Source of the DNA: Zunongwangia sp. HGR-M22 | Lineage (GTDB): Bacteria > Bacteroidota > Bacteroidia > Flavobacteriales > Flavobacteriaceae | Length of the DNA: 64,000 nt | Direction of reading: 5' to 3' | Assembly: GCF_027594425.1 (NCBI RefSeq) | Contig: NZ_CP115159.1 | Location: 2,875,001-2,939,000 of the forward strand | Part shown: positions 17,943 through 26,587 of the stretch, piece by piece | How positions within the stretch are numbered: position 1 is the stretch's first letter | Layout: each line of letters starts with the position of its first letter | Notes under the pieces: model-generated | Databases searched by the model: none | What the model saw: only the letters and a program-made list of their open reading frames with translations | Told to the model about the DNA's origin: nothing | Position numbers and translations under genes: made by a program

Positions 17943-19232
17943 TTATTCAAATAATTTTGGCAGCCAAAGGCTAATTTCTGGGATATAAGTCACTAATAAT
18001 AAAACAATAAACATAACCACATACAATGGTAATAAAGGTTTCATCACTTTTTGTATGGTCGTCTTCGCTACTCCTACCCCTATAAAAAGTACGGCTCCTA
18101 CTGGCGGTGTACATAATCCAACGCATAAATTCATTACCATAATCATCCCGAAATGCACAGGATCTACGCCTAAATTCTGCATAACAGGAAGTAAAATTGG
18201 CGTAAAAATTAATACGGCCGGCGTCATATCCATAAACGTTCCTACAAAAAGTAAGAGCAAATTGATTATAATAAGAATCACATATTTATTCTCGCTTAAG
18301 CCTAGTAAAAGATCACTAACCGTCTGCGGAATATTTTCAAAAGACATTACCCAGCTCATACTCATAGATGTTGCAATAAGTAATAATACAATTGATGTAG
18401 TTCCTACTGAACTTAGAAAAATATTATAAAGCTTTTTGAGGTTTATTTCACGATAAATGGTTGCAAGAATCAAAGTATATAGGACGGCAATTCCTGAAGC
18501 TTCTGTAGCTGTAAAAATTCCGGAGACAATTCCTCCAATTACAACCACCAATAATAACAAGCTAGGTAAAGCATCCAGAAAAGTTACGGTAATCAATTTA
18601 AAACTAGACTTTGTACCGGGCGGATATTTTTTCTTTTTAATCCATATGGAAGCAACAAGCATTAACGCTAATCCCATCAAAATTCCTGGAATGTATCCCG
18701 CCAAAAACAAACTTGCAATAGAAACCCCTCCACTTGCTAGCGAATAAACAATTAAGACATTTGAAGGTGGAATAATCAATCCCGTTGTCGACGCTGTTAC
18801 ATTAATCGCTGCTCCAAATTCTTTAGAGTAATTTTCTTTTTCCATTGGCGGCCCTAAGATCCCTCCAATTGCAGAAGCTGCTGCAACTGCAGATCCGGAA
18901 ATGGCTCCAAATAACATCGCAGCAATCACATTTACGTAGATTAAACCACCGGGCAGGGAGCCTATTAAAGCTTTCGCAAATTTAATTAAGCGATTCGCGA
19001 TTCCCCCCTGATTCATTATTTGTCCCGCCAGAATAAAAAACGGGATTGCTAATAGCGAAAAGCTATCTAAGCCTGTTGCCATACGTTGAGACACTGTAGT
19101 AAAAGAAGCTATTGGATCGATAGAAAATAAAATCGTCACCAAACACGAAATCCCAATAGACCAGGCTACAGGAACTCCTATACTTAACAAGATCACAAAC
19201 GAAATGACCAATATGAGTATTTCTGTAATCAT
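17943..19232 (-). CDS. dctM: TRAP transporter large membrane subunit (uronate uptake)
   Basis: 429-residue polytopic inner-membrane protein of the DctM/SiaM family with 11-12 hydrophobic segments. Visible family sequences include GVPVAWSIGISCLV, ATGLDSFSLLAIPFFILAGQ, LFGAISGSAVAAASAIGGI, INVTASTTGLIIPPSN and DMTPAVLIFTPILLPVMQNLGVDPVHFGMI. It forms the Na+-coupled channel of the tripartite transporter with the DctQ gene, which it overlaps by 4 bp, and the DctP gene. Its place between kdgA and uxaB implies import of galacturonate or glucuronate and perhaps unsaturated galacturonide products from the periplasm. Confidence 0.93.
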   Translation of the reverse strand: MITEILILVISFVILLSIGVPVAWSIGISCLVTILFSIDPIASFTTVSQRMATGLDSFSLLAIPFFILAGQIMNQGGIANRLIKFAKALIGSLPGGLIYVNVIAAMLFGAISGSAVAAASAIGGILGPPMEKENYSKEFGAAINVTASTTGLIIPPSNVLIVYSLASGGVSIASLFLAGYIPGILMGLALMLVASIWIKKKKYPPGTKSSFKLITVTFLDALPSLLLLVVVIGGIVSGIFTATEASGIAVLYTLILATIYREINLKKLYNIFLSSVGTTSIVLLLIATSMSMSWVMSFENIPQTVSDLLLGLSENKYVILIIINLLLLFVGTFMDMTPAVLIFTPILLPVMQNLGVDPVHFGMIMVMNLCVGLCTPPVGAVLFIGVGVAKTTIQKVMKPLLPLYVVMFIVLLLVTYIPEISLWLPKLFE

Positions 19233-19696
19233 AATAAGTATTTTTTAGGATTAAAAATTTCGTTCAGCTTATAAATAATAATTAACGCGCCACTTAATGG
19301 TATTACCGTATACACCACTGATAATGGCAAATGTAAAGCTGCGGAATCCTGACCGAGTTCTATATTCATTAATACTAAATTTCCTCCTCCGATAATCAAT
19401 ACCGTCACACAGAATAGAATTATTAGAATGTTTATAAAAATCATTAATTTAACTCTGTTGTCTGGATTTAATTTTGGTGGTAAAATATTGATTGCTAAGT
19501 GTTCTTGCTGTCCAGAGGCATAAGCCGCGCCAAGTAAACCAATCCAAATTAAGAGATATCGGGCAATTTCTTCGGTTACTGAACTGGGATTTTGTAAAAC
19601 ATACCTTGAAAAAACCTGCCACAAAACGGCAATTACTATCAAGGTCATTAAAAACACCAAAACGCCTCCCAGTAGCTTGTCTAATACTTTTTTCAT
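19229..19696 (-). CDS. dctQ: TRAP transporter small membrane subunit
   Basis: 155 residues with four predicted transmembrane helices and the DctQ signature around VTEEIARYLLIWIGLLGAAYA, followed by GQQEHLAINIL. It pairs with the large permease whose start overlaps its stop by 4 bp. It follows the binding-protein gene by 4 bp. Confidence 0.92.
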   Translation of the reverse strand: MKKVLDKLLGGVLVFLMTLIVIAVLWQVFSRYVLQNPSSVTEEIARYLLIWIGLLGAAYASGQQEHLAINILPPKLNPDNRVKLMIFINILIILFCVTVLIIGGGNLVLMNIELGQDSAALHLPLSVVYTVIPLSGALIIIYKLNEIFNPKKYLL

Positions 19697-19700
19697 AATT

Positions 19701-20687
19701 TTATTGTACAGCTTGTATTGCTTCTATTGTTTTTTTCATTACAGGGTCTTCTTTAAATTTTTCGTACATAGGCTCTACCTTTTCACGAAATACTTTTTTA
19801 TCAGGATAGGTAACTTTTACTCCCGCTTTTTGAATTTCTTCTAAAGCATGCTGTTCAGCTTCGTGCCAGATTTTTTTCTCATATTCAGCAGATTCCATAG
19901 CGGCTTCTTTTAACCATTTTTGCTCCTGCTCATTCAATTTATCCCATACAATGGTACTCACTATTAATTCGTCCGGTAGTGCTGTATGCTCATCGACCAT
20001 AAAGTATTTACATACCTCGTAATGATAAGAAAGGTAAAAACTTGGTAGATTATTTTCCGCGCCATCTACAATGCCTTGCTGCAATGCAGTATAAAGTTCT
20101 CCCCAACTAATTGGTGTTGGAGAACCTCCAAGATTTTTCACCATATTGATTGCAGTTTGGGATTCCATAACTCGTATTTTCTGCCCTACTAAATCATCAG
20201 GATTATTTAATGGTTCTGTGCTGTAGAAACTTCTACTTCCGGCATCATAAAACGTAAGTCCTCTCAAACGATTTCGTTCACTCGCTAGCAAAAGATCTTG
20301 TCCTATCTCACCTTCTAAAACATTAAAACGGTGATCGCTATCTCTAAACAAAAAAGGTAAACCGAAGACTTTTAGTTCTGGAGCAAAATTTTCTAATACT
20401 CCAGTAGAAACCTTTGTCATTCCCAAACTCCCTATCTGTAACAATTCGAGACACTCTCTTTCTGACCCTAATTGCTGATTGGGGTAGATATCGATTGTCA
20501 TGGTTCCACCAGATTTTTCTTCTAGACGATCAGCCATGAATTTCATTGCTTTATGTACTGGATGAGAAGTATCTAAACCATGCCCCAATCGTATTATCTT
20601 TGTTTGATCTTCCGATTGGCAACCTGCTAAAATAAGCAGGCTACACAACGAAAAGTAAAACAGGTATGTTTTTCTTAGTATCTTCAT
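19701..20687 (-). CDS. dctP: TRAP transporter solute-binding lipoprotein (uronate type)
   Basis: 328 residues with a lipoprotein signal ending LILAGCQSED; a lipid-anchored DctP is usual where the receptor stays at the inner membrane. Conserved DctP features: LGHGLDTSHPVHKAMKFMAD, IYPNQQLGSERECLELLQ, QKIRVMESQTAINMVKNLGG with the carboxylate-binding Arg, and WGELYTALQQGIVDGAENN. The ligand is a carboxylated sugar by family rule, and the operon makes a hexuronate most likely. Its ATG overlaps the kdgA stop by one base (TAATG). Confidence 0.93.
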   Translation of the reverse strand: MKILRKTYLFYFSLCSLLILAGCQSEDQTKIIRLGHGLDTSHPVHKAMKFMADRLEEKSGGTMTIDIYPNQQLGSERECLELLQIGSLGMTKVSTGVLENFAPELKVFGLPFLFRDSDHRFNVLEGEIGQDLLLASERNRLRGLTFYDAGSRSFYSTEPLNNPDDLVGQKIRVMESQTAINMVKNLGGSPTPISWGELYTALQQGIVDGAENNLPSFYLSYHYEVCKYFMVDEHTALPDELIVSTIVWDKLNEQEQKWLKEAAMESAEYEKKIWHEAEQHALEEIQKAGVKVTYPDKKVFREKVEPMYEKFKEDPVMKKTIEAIQAVQ

Positions 20688-21355
20688 TATCTTAAAGATT
20701 CAACTATTTTTATGGCTTCTGCTACTTTTGCCTGAACTTTTTGTAAATCAAACTTTCCATCTTCATTTTTAATAAAAAGTTTAGATCCTATCCCGACGCA
20801 ATGTACGCCAGCTGCAAACCATTCACTTAAGTTTTCTTTTGTTGGGGAAACCCCGCCTGTAGGCATTATACTTGCCCACGGTAAAGGACCTTTTACCGCT
20901 TTTACAAACGAAGGGCCACCTACCTGAGAGCCTGGAAAGATCTTTACAACCTCAGCACCTAACTCTTCCGCATAGTTAATTTCTGTTACCGAACCACATC
21001 CCGGCATCCATGCAACTTTGCGTCGATTACAGGTTTTAGCCATTTCAGCATTAACCAAAGGAGAAACAATAAAGTTTGTTCCTAGCTGAAGGTAAAGTGT
21101 ACTTGTACCTGCATCTATCACCGAACCCACACCAAGCATCATTCCTGGCAATTCTTTCACAGCATACTTTACTAATTCACCAAAAACCTCATGAGCGAAA
21201 TCACCTCGATTGGTAAATTCGAAAACACGAGCTCCGCCATCATAACATGCTTTTAAAACTTCTTTACAGGTTTTTATATCAGAATGGTAAAAAACAGGAA
21301 CAATTCCTGTCTCTTTCATCTGTTGCGCTACCGCTATTCTTGAATATGTTGCCAT
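20687..21355 (-). CDS. kdgA: 2-keto-3-deoxy-6-phosphogluconate aldolase
   Basis: Cleaves KDPG to pyruvate and glyceraldehyde 3-phosphate, the exit of the pathway. 222 residues in a class I aldolase barrel: the Schiff-base lysine lies in VVKIFPGSQVGGPSFVKA, with the phosphate-binding IMPTGGVSPTKENLSEWFAAG near the C-terminus and the FEFTNRGDFAHEVF segment near the N-terminus. It follows kdgK after a 177-bp gap (21,356-21,532) in which I see no terminator and only a weak -7-like TAAACTTG, so a secondary promoter is possible. Confidence 0.94.
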   Translation of the reverse strand: MATYSRIAVAQQMKETGIVPVFYHSDIKTCKEVLKACYDGGARVFEFTNRGDFAHEVFGELVKYAVKELPGMMLGVGSVIDAGTSTLYLQLGTNFIVSPLVNAEMAKTCNRRKVAWMPGCGSVTEINYAEELGAEVVKIFPGSQVGGPSFVKAVKGPLPWASIMPTGGVSPTKENLSEWFAAGVHCVGIGSKLFIKNEDGKFDLQKVQAKVAEAIKIVESLR

Positions 21356-21532
21356 TTAATAATGGTTATAAATTAAATTATTTCCTATTTCTAGATTTTT
21401 AGTTTTGGTTTAATACAGAATCTATTCAAGTTTATCAAGATGTGATCCTGAAATAGATCTAAGAAAACCTTCTTTCTTGTTTCCTTCTTTTAAAATCTAG
21501 CGTCTATATTCTAATACCTAGTTTTGTAAAAT

Positions 21533-22555
21533 CTACCTTTTTATTCTTCCGCCGGTACTCCCCTCTGCTACTTCTAAAACTTCTTCAGGACTTACCAAAT
21601 TGGCATCACCTAAGATGGTATGTTTTAAAGCACAAGCTGCATTTGCGAATTCTATTGCTTTTTGATCATCAAAATGAAGCAATCCATAGATAAGTCCGGC
21701 CGCATAAGCATCCCCCGTTCCTATTCGGTCTACAACATTTGTTATTTCTAATTGTTGAGTTTCAATATATTCTGAACCTGTCCAAGCATGAGCGTAAACC
21801 TTCTGCCAGCTTGCACTAACGCCTTCTCTTATTTTATCAAACACTTTTTCAATAGAAGGACATTCTTTAATCAATGCTTTGCTCGCCTCGATAAAGCCTT
21901 CCTGCGAAAAATCGAAATCAGTTTTTAAAATCTCATTAATTTCGTTAACGCCACCAATAAATATGGTAGACATCCCCACTAATTCTTTCAAAACCTGATG
22001 GCCATCTTTACCATATTTCCAAAGATTACTGCGGTAAGCGGGATCTGCAGTAACTGCAACTCCTTTTTCTTTAGCGATCTGCAAGCCTTCTTTCAAAGTT
22101 TGGTAAGCACTTTCTGAAATTGCAGGAGAAATCCCCGTCCAATGTAGAAAACCGGCGTCCTCTAAAATTTCCTCCCAATTTACACTTTCTGGTGTAATAT
22201 TGGCAAAACTTCCTTGTAAACGATTATAAGCAATTTTACTAGCTCGAAGGCCTGATCCTACTTCTAAAAAGTAAAGCCCAAGAGGATGGTCTACTTTGTT
22301 AACAGCAGATACATCAATCCCGAATTTTCTCATAGCAGCGATAGCTGCTTCACCCACTAAATCGTTTGAAACATTAGTTATTTGTTGTGTTTTTTCACCG
22401 AAATAAGATAGTGAAGCTGCTACATTCATTTCAGTTCCCCCGAAATAAAAATCCATGGAAGTAGCCTGCGGAAGCTTTCTATTTTCCGCAGGTGATAATC
22501 GCATTAGAACTTCTCCAAAAGAGACGATCTTTGTATGTTGATTTAATTTCTTCAT
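21533..22555 (-). CDS. kdgK: 2-keto-3-deoxygluconate kinase
   Basis: PfkB/ribokinase-family kinase phosphorylating KDG to KDPG. 340 residues; it shows FGEVLMRLSPAENRKLPQA at the N-terminus, the glycine-rich FYFGGTEMNVAASLSYFGE, and PfkB signature 2 DRIGTGDAYAAGLIYGLL with the catalytic Asp. Its ATG begins at the base after the uxaC stop codon, so the two are tightly coupled. Confidence 0.94.
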   Translation of the reverse strand: MKKLNQHTKIVSFGEVLMRLSPAENRKLPQATSMDFYFGGTEMNVAASLSYFGEKTQQITNVSNDLVGEAAIAAMRKFGIDVSAVNKVDHPLGLYFLEVGSGLRASKIAYNRLQGSFANITPESVNWEEILEDAGFLHWTGISPAISESAYQTLKEGLQIAKEKGVAVTADPAYRSNLWKYGKDGHQVLKELVGMSTIFIGGVNEINEILKTDFDFSQEGFIEASKALIKECPSIEKVFDKIREGVSASWQKVYAHAWTGSEYIETQQLEITNVVDRIGTGDAYAAGLIYGLLHFDDQKAIEFANAACALKHTILGDANLVSPEEVLEVAEGSTGGRIKR

Positions 22556-23959
22556 CTAAAAATTGAAATAATCTTTGGCATTTCCGTAGCAAATTTTTGA
22601 AATAGTATTTCCTACCAACTCCATATCTTCTGGTAGTTCTCCTAAAGCTATTTCTTTTCCGAAGAGATTACATAATACTCTTCTAAAATATTCGTGTCTT
22701 GGGAAAGAAAGAAAACTTCTAGAATCGGTTAACATTCCTATGAAACAACTAATTAAGCCCATATTAGAAAGTGCATTCATCTGCTTTTCCATACCATCTT
22801 TTTGGTCTAAAAACCACCAACCAGAACCCAACTGTACTTTTCCTTTTACACTACCGTCATTAAAGTTACCAATCATTGTGGCAAAAATCTCGTTATCAGC
22901 CGGATTAAGATTATACAAAATAGTTTTAGTTAATTTATCTTTTCCGTCGAGCGCGTCTAAAAATTTAGAAAGTTTTTCAGCCTGACTATAATCACCAATT
23001 GAATCCCAACCAGTATCTGGTCCCAACTGCGCCAACATACGCTTGTTATTGTTACGTAGCGCTCCTAAATGGAATTGCTGCACCCATCCAAATTGATGAT
23101 AAGTTTTCCCTAAAAATAATAGTAAAGCAGTTTTAAATTTCTCTATATCACCAAATGAGATTTCTTTTCCTGCAAGCTTACTTTTGAAAACAGCGTTTAC
23201 TTCAGCTTCTGTAAAGTTCTCAAAGCTCATAGAATTTAGCCCGTGGTCACACAATTTGCATCCATTTTCGTCGAAATATTGAATACGCTTTAAAAGTGCA
23301 TCTTTTAGATCCTGAAAACTCTGAATATCTATCTCGGCAACTTTCCCTAACTCTTTTAAATAATCGGTATAACCTTCCGCATCAATTAAAATAGATTTAT
23401 CCGGACGAAAAGCTGTACTTACTTTAATACCAATATTTTGTTCTTTGATGGTTTGATGATGCTTTAAGTTGTCTGTAGGATCTTCTGTGGTACATAAAGT
23501 TTCTACATTCATCTTATTCAACAAACCTCTACAAGAATTTTCTTTTTGTTGAAGTTGTGCATTTACATTTTCATAAATTGAAGAAGCATTTTTTTCATTC
23601 AGCAACTCCTCAATCCCAAAATAACGTTTTAATTCTAAATGTGTCCAGTGGTAAAGTGGATTTCTAAGCGTATACGGAACTGTTTTACCCCAAGCCTCAA
23701 ACTTTTCTTTATCGCTTGCATCGCCAGTAATAAACTTTTCGTTTATACCCAAAGTTCGCATCGCACGCCACTTGTAATGATCCCCGGCCAACCACACTTT
23801 AGAAATATTCTCGAATTGTTTATCGGCAGCGATCTGTGCCGGTGGTAAATGATTATGGTAATCGATAATTGGCTGATCTTTTGCATAAGAATGATACAGC
23901 TCTTCTGCATATTTATTCTCTAAAAGGAAATTATCGGTTATAAAAGTTTTTGTACTCAT
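22556..23959 (-). CDS. uxaC: Uronate (glucuronate/galacturonate) isomerase
   Basis: Amidohydrolase-superfamily isomerase making fructuronate from glucuronate and tagaturonate from galacturonate. The ATG at 23,959 gives MSTKTFITDNFLLENKYAEE, the usual UxaC start; a TTG 15 bp upstream is in frame but unlikely. Motifs: DYHNHLPPAQIAADK (metal His pair), HWTHLELKRYFGI, GWVQQFHLGALRNNNKRM and LTDSRSFLSFPRHEYFRRVL. It feeds both the UxaB/UxaA branch and the SDR/UxuA branch, which fits a locus having GH28/PL1 and GH115 enzymes. Confidence 0.95.
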   Translation of the reverse strand: MSTKTFITDNFLLENKYAEELYHSYAKDQPIIDYHNHLPPAQIAADKQFENISKVWLAGDHYKWRAMRTLGINEKFITGDASDKEKFEAWGKTVPYTLRNPLYHWTHLELKRYFGIEELLNEKNASSIYENVNAQLQQKENSCRGLLNKMNVETLCTTEDPTDNLKHHQTIKEQNIGIKVSTAFRPDKSILIDAEGYTDYLKELGKVAEIDIQSFQDLKDALLKRIQYFDENGCKLCDHGLNSMSFENFTEAEVNAVFKSKLAGKEISFGDIEKFKTALLLFLGKTYHQFGWVQQFHLGALRNNNKRMLAQLGPDTGWDSIGDYSQAEKLSKFLDALDGKDKLTKTILYNLNPADNEIFATMIGNFNDGSVKGKVQLGSGWWFLDQKDGMEKQMNALSNMGLISCFIGMLTDSRSFLSFPRHEYFRRVLCNLFGKEIALGELPEDMELVGNTISKICYGNAKDYFNF

Positions 23960-23988
23960 TTTTCTATTTTTCAATATTTTGAGAAAAA

Positions 23989-24750
23989 TTATCTTCCCAT
24001 CCAGCCACCATCTACGGTAACTATACTTCCACTCATATAGTCACTAGCTTCTGAAGCCAAGAAAATAGTGGGACCTTTAAAGTCTTTTGGTTCGCCCCAA
24101 CGTCCTGCTGGGATTCTAGCTAAAATTGCTTCGCTTCTTTCCTCATTATCACGCAAAGCTTGAGTGTTATCTGTCGCAATATAACCAGGAGCAATCGCAT
24201 TAACCTGAACGCCTTTGCCAGCCCATTCGTTAGAAAAAGCCATCGTTAATTGACCAATTGCACCTTTGGAAGCCGCATAACCAGGAACCGTAATTCCACC
24301 TTGGAAGGTTAACAATGAAGCGGTAAAAATTACTTTACCGTGACCACGCTTAATCATTTCTTTTCCGATTTCTCGAGTTAAGATGAATTGCGCATTTTGG
24401 TTAACTTCAATCACTTTATCCCAGTATTCATCTGGATGCTCTGCTGCCGGCTTACGCATTATGGTACCGGCATTATTAATTAGAATATCTATTTGCGGAT
24501 TTTCAGCTTTTGCTTTCTCAATAAATTCGTAAAGCGATTTTCGATCTGAAAAATCACATTGATAGGCTTTAAATTCTTTTCCTAATTCTTTGATTCGCTT
24601 TTCAATTGCCGAACCTTCTAATTCTAAAGAAGCAGAAACTCCCAAAATATTTGCTCCGGCTTCCGCTAAGGCTTCTGCCATTGCAAAACCAATACCGCGT
24701 TTACATCCGGTGACTAAAGCTGTTTTTCCTTCTAAACTAAATAAACTCAT
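23989..24750 (-). CDS. kduD: 2-keto-3-deoxygluconate (2,5-diketo-3-deoxygluconate) oxidoreductase
   Basis: Classical short-chain dehydrogenase of 253 residues that reduces 2,5-diketo-3-deoxygluconate to KDG after KduI. NAD site TGCKRGIGFAMAEALAEAGA, NNAG motif in ILINNAGTIMRKPAAEHPDE, catalytic Ser in FTASLLTFQGG and YAASKGAI with the Tyr/Lys pair. Position 10 bp after kduI supports KduD over a generic SDR. Confidence 0.93.
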   Translation of the reverse strand: MSLFSLEGKTALVTGCKRGIGFAMAEALAEAGANILGVSASLELEGSAIEKRIKELGKEFKAYQCDFSDRKSLYEFIEKAKAENPQIDILINNAGTIMRKPAAEHPDEYWDKVIEVNQNAQFILTREIGKEMIKRGHGKVIFTASLLTFQGGITVPGYAASKGAIGQLTMAFSNEWAGKGVQVNAIAPGYIATDNTQALRDNEERSEAILARIPAGRWGEPKDFKGPTIFLASEASDYMSGSIVTVDGGWMGR

Positions 24751-24760
24751 AGATTGCTTC

Positions 24761-25594
24761 TTATTTAAGTTCGTCTGGAGTTACTTTATCCATATCTCCA
24801 TAATCTAAATTTTCACCGGCCATTCCCCAAATAAATGTATAGTTTGAGGTTCCTGCACCTGCGTGAATAGACCATTCCGGAGAAATAATTGCTTGATGAT
24901 TTTTCATAAACACGTGACGTGTTTCATTTGGTTGTCCCATAAAATGGCTAATGGTTTGCCCTTCTTCTAAATCGAAATAAAAGTAAACTTCCATTCTACG
25001 CTCGTGCGTATGCGGTGGCATGGTGTTCCAAACAGATCCTTCCTGAAGCTCTGTCATCCCCATTTGTAGCTGACAAGTTTCTACCACGCTATTTACGATC
25101 AATTTGTTGATCACACGTTTGTTTGACGTTTTACTATCTCCCAACTCAACAATCTCTGCCTCTGCTCGAGTTACTTTTTTAGTAGGATTTATTCGATGTG
25201 CTGGCGCAGAATTAATGTAGAAATAAGGCTGTTCATCGGTAGCTTCGAAAATCACTTCTTTAGAACCTCTACCTACATAAATAGCTTCACGGTGACCAAT
25301 TTCATAAACCTTACCATCAACGGTAACTTTTCCTTTACCACCAACATTAATCACTCCTAATTCACGACGATCTAAAAAGTTTTCTGCTTTTAACTCGTCG
25401 ATAGGTTCTAATTTTAACGCCTTATTTACCGGAAATGCACCACCGGCGATATAGCGGTCATACATGGTATATGTTAATTTTATTTGATCCTTTACAAAAA
25501 GTTCCGGAATAAGAAAATGTTCACGAAGTTCTTCTGTTGTATATCTTTTCACATCTTCGGGATGATGTGCATATCTAAATTCTGATGTTGTCAT
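24761..25594 (-). CDS. kduI: 5-keto-4-deoxyuronate isomerase
   Basis: Cupin-fold zinc isomerase converting 5-keto-4-deoxyuronate, formed from unsaturated galacturonate, into 2,5-diketo-3-deoxygluconate. 277 residues, the usual length. Features: [20 protein letters not shown] at the N-terminus, [10 protein letters not shown]-like [15 protein letters not shown], and the metal site in [19 protein letters not shown] (His, His, Glu). First gene of the ten-gene uronate operon, with the LacI operator 110 bp upstream of its ATG. Confidence 0.96.
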   Translation of the reverse strand: MTTSEFRYAHHPEDVKRYTTEELREHFLIPELFVKDQIKLTYTMYDRYIAGGAFPVNKALKLEPIDELKAENFLDRRELGVINVGGKGKVTVDGKVYEIGHREAIYVGRGSKEVIFEATDEQPYFYINSAPAHRINPTKKVTRAEAEIVELGDSKTSNKRVINKLIVNSVVETCQLQMGMTELQEGSVWNTMPPHTHERRMEVYFYFDLEEGQTISHFMGQPNETRHVFMKNHQAIISPEWSIHAGAGTSNYTFIWGMAGENLDYGDMDKVTPDELK

Positions 25595-25703
25595 AATTTT
25601 GGTTATTTTCTTATTTTATAGAATAAAAGAGCAATTTATTCATAATTAGCGAAAATTGCATCCCGGACTAGCCTGAGAATTATTTGATACTAATTTAGAA
25701 TTA

Positions 25704-25717
25704 TGCAATCGATTACA
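25704..25717. promoter_or_regulatory. LacI-type operator of the kduI operon
   Basis: TGCAATCGATTACA, the reverse complement of the susC and GH28 sites, in the 182-bp gap between kduI and the SDR gene. On the minus strand it immediately follows a -7-like TAATTTG (25,718-25,724), the same arrangement as at the other two promoters. Confidence 0.82.
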
Positions 25718-25776
25718 CAAATTATTTTTCTCTTTTTTTAGTAAATATTTAATATAATCTCAGTTTAGAAATAATA

Positions 25777-26583
25777 TTAAACTCCACTAAACGCATTGAA
25801 GCCCCCATCGACTGGAATTACCGTTCCGGTTACGAAAGCTGAGGCATTGCTCGCTAACCATACTGCAGGACCCTGTAATTCTTCTGGTTCACCGAAACGC
25901 CCCATAGGCGTTTGATTTACAATTTTTTGTCCGCGACTGGTTAAAGAACCATCTTCGTTTAATAATAGATCTCTGTTTTGTTCCCCTACAAAAAATCCGG
26001 GCGCTATGGCGTTCACGCGAATTCCTTCGCCGTATTTATGGTTCATTTCTACGGAAAGCCATTTGGTGAAATTATCGATCGCTGCTTTTGAAGCGGAATA
26101 CCCCATCACTCGAGTAATAGTTCTTTGTGCGGCCATCGATGAAATATTGATAATACTTCCCTTTTTCTGTTTTACCATTTCTTCAGCAAAAACAAGCGTT
26201 GGCAATATAGTTCCGTTGAAGTTCAGTTGATTTACACCATCTAAAGCATCCATAGAAAGATCAAAAAATTCCTGATCTGGAGTAATCACCGCGCCTTTTT
26301 TATTTCCGCCGGCGCCATTTACCAAGATATCGATACTTCCCCATTCAGAAAGTACTTTTTCCTTTGCGCTTTTTAAACTTGATCTTTCCAAAACATCAGC
26401 AACCAAGGCTAGAGCTTCTCCTCCACTATTTTTAATTTCTTCAACTCTACTATTAACTGTTTCTTCCGTTCTACCCAAAATCGCCACTTTAGCACCGTTT
26501 TTTGACAAACCATGAGCGATTGCTCCGCCTAAAACTCCATTTCCTCCAGTGACAATAGCTACTTTTCCGTTTAATTCAAACAT
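25777..26583 (-). CDS. D-mannonate oxidoreductase (fructuronate reductase), SDR type
   Basis: 268-residue short-chain dehydrogenase: TGGNGVLGGAIAHGLSKNGA cofactor site, VNGAGGNKKGAVI, INISSMAAQRTITRV with catalytic Ser, and YSASKAAIDNFTKWL. It lies 4 bp after uxuA, the gene for the next step, so reduction of fructuronate to mannonate is the best guess. Bacillus subtilis uses an SDR (UxuB/YjmF) for this step, unlike the long-chain enzyme of E. coli. Substrate is inferred from position only. Confidence 0.82.
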   Translation of the reverse strand: MFELNGKVAIVTGGNGVLGGAIAHGLSKNGAKVAILGRTEETVNSRVEEIKNSGGEALALVADVLERSSLKSAKEKVLSEWGSIDILVNGAGGNKKGAVITPDQEFFDLSMDALDGVNQLNFNGTILPTLVFAEEMVKQKKGSIINISSMAAQRTITRVMGYSASKAAIDNFTKWLSVEMNHKYGEGIRVNAIAPGFFVGEQNRDLLLNEDGSLTSRGQKIVNQTPMGRFGEPEELQGPAVWLASNASAFVTGTVIPVDGGFNAFSGV

Positions 26584-26587
26584 ATTA

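Noticed and set aside
18055-18747. Long plus-strand frames opposite dctM and several other minus-strand genes
   Set aside because: They are antisense to well-conserved genes, lack ribosome sites and encode no recognisable protein.
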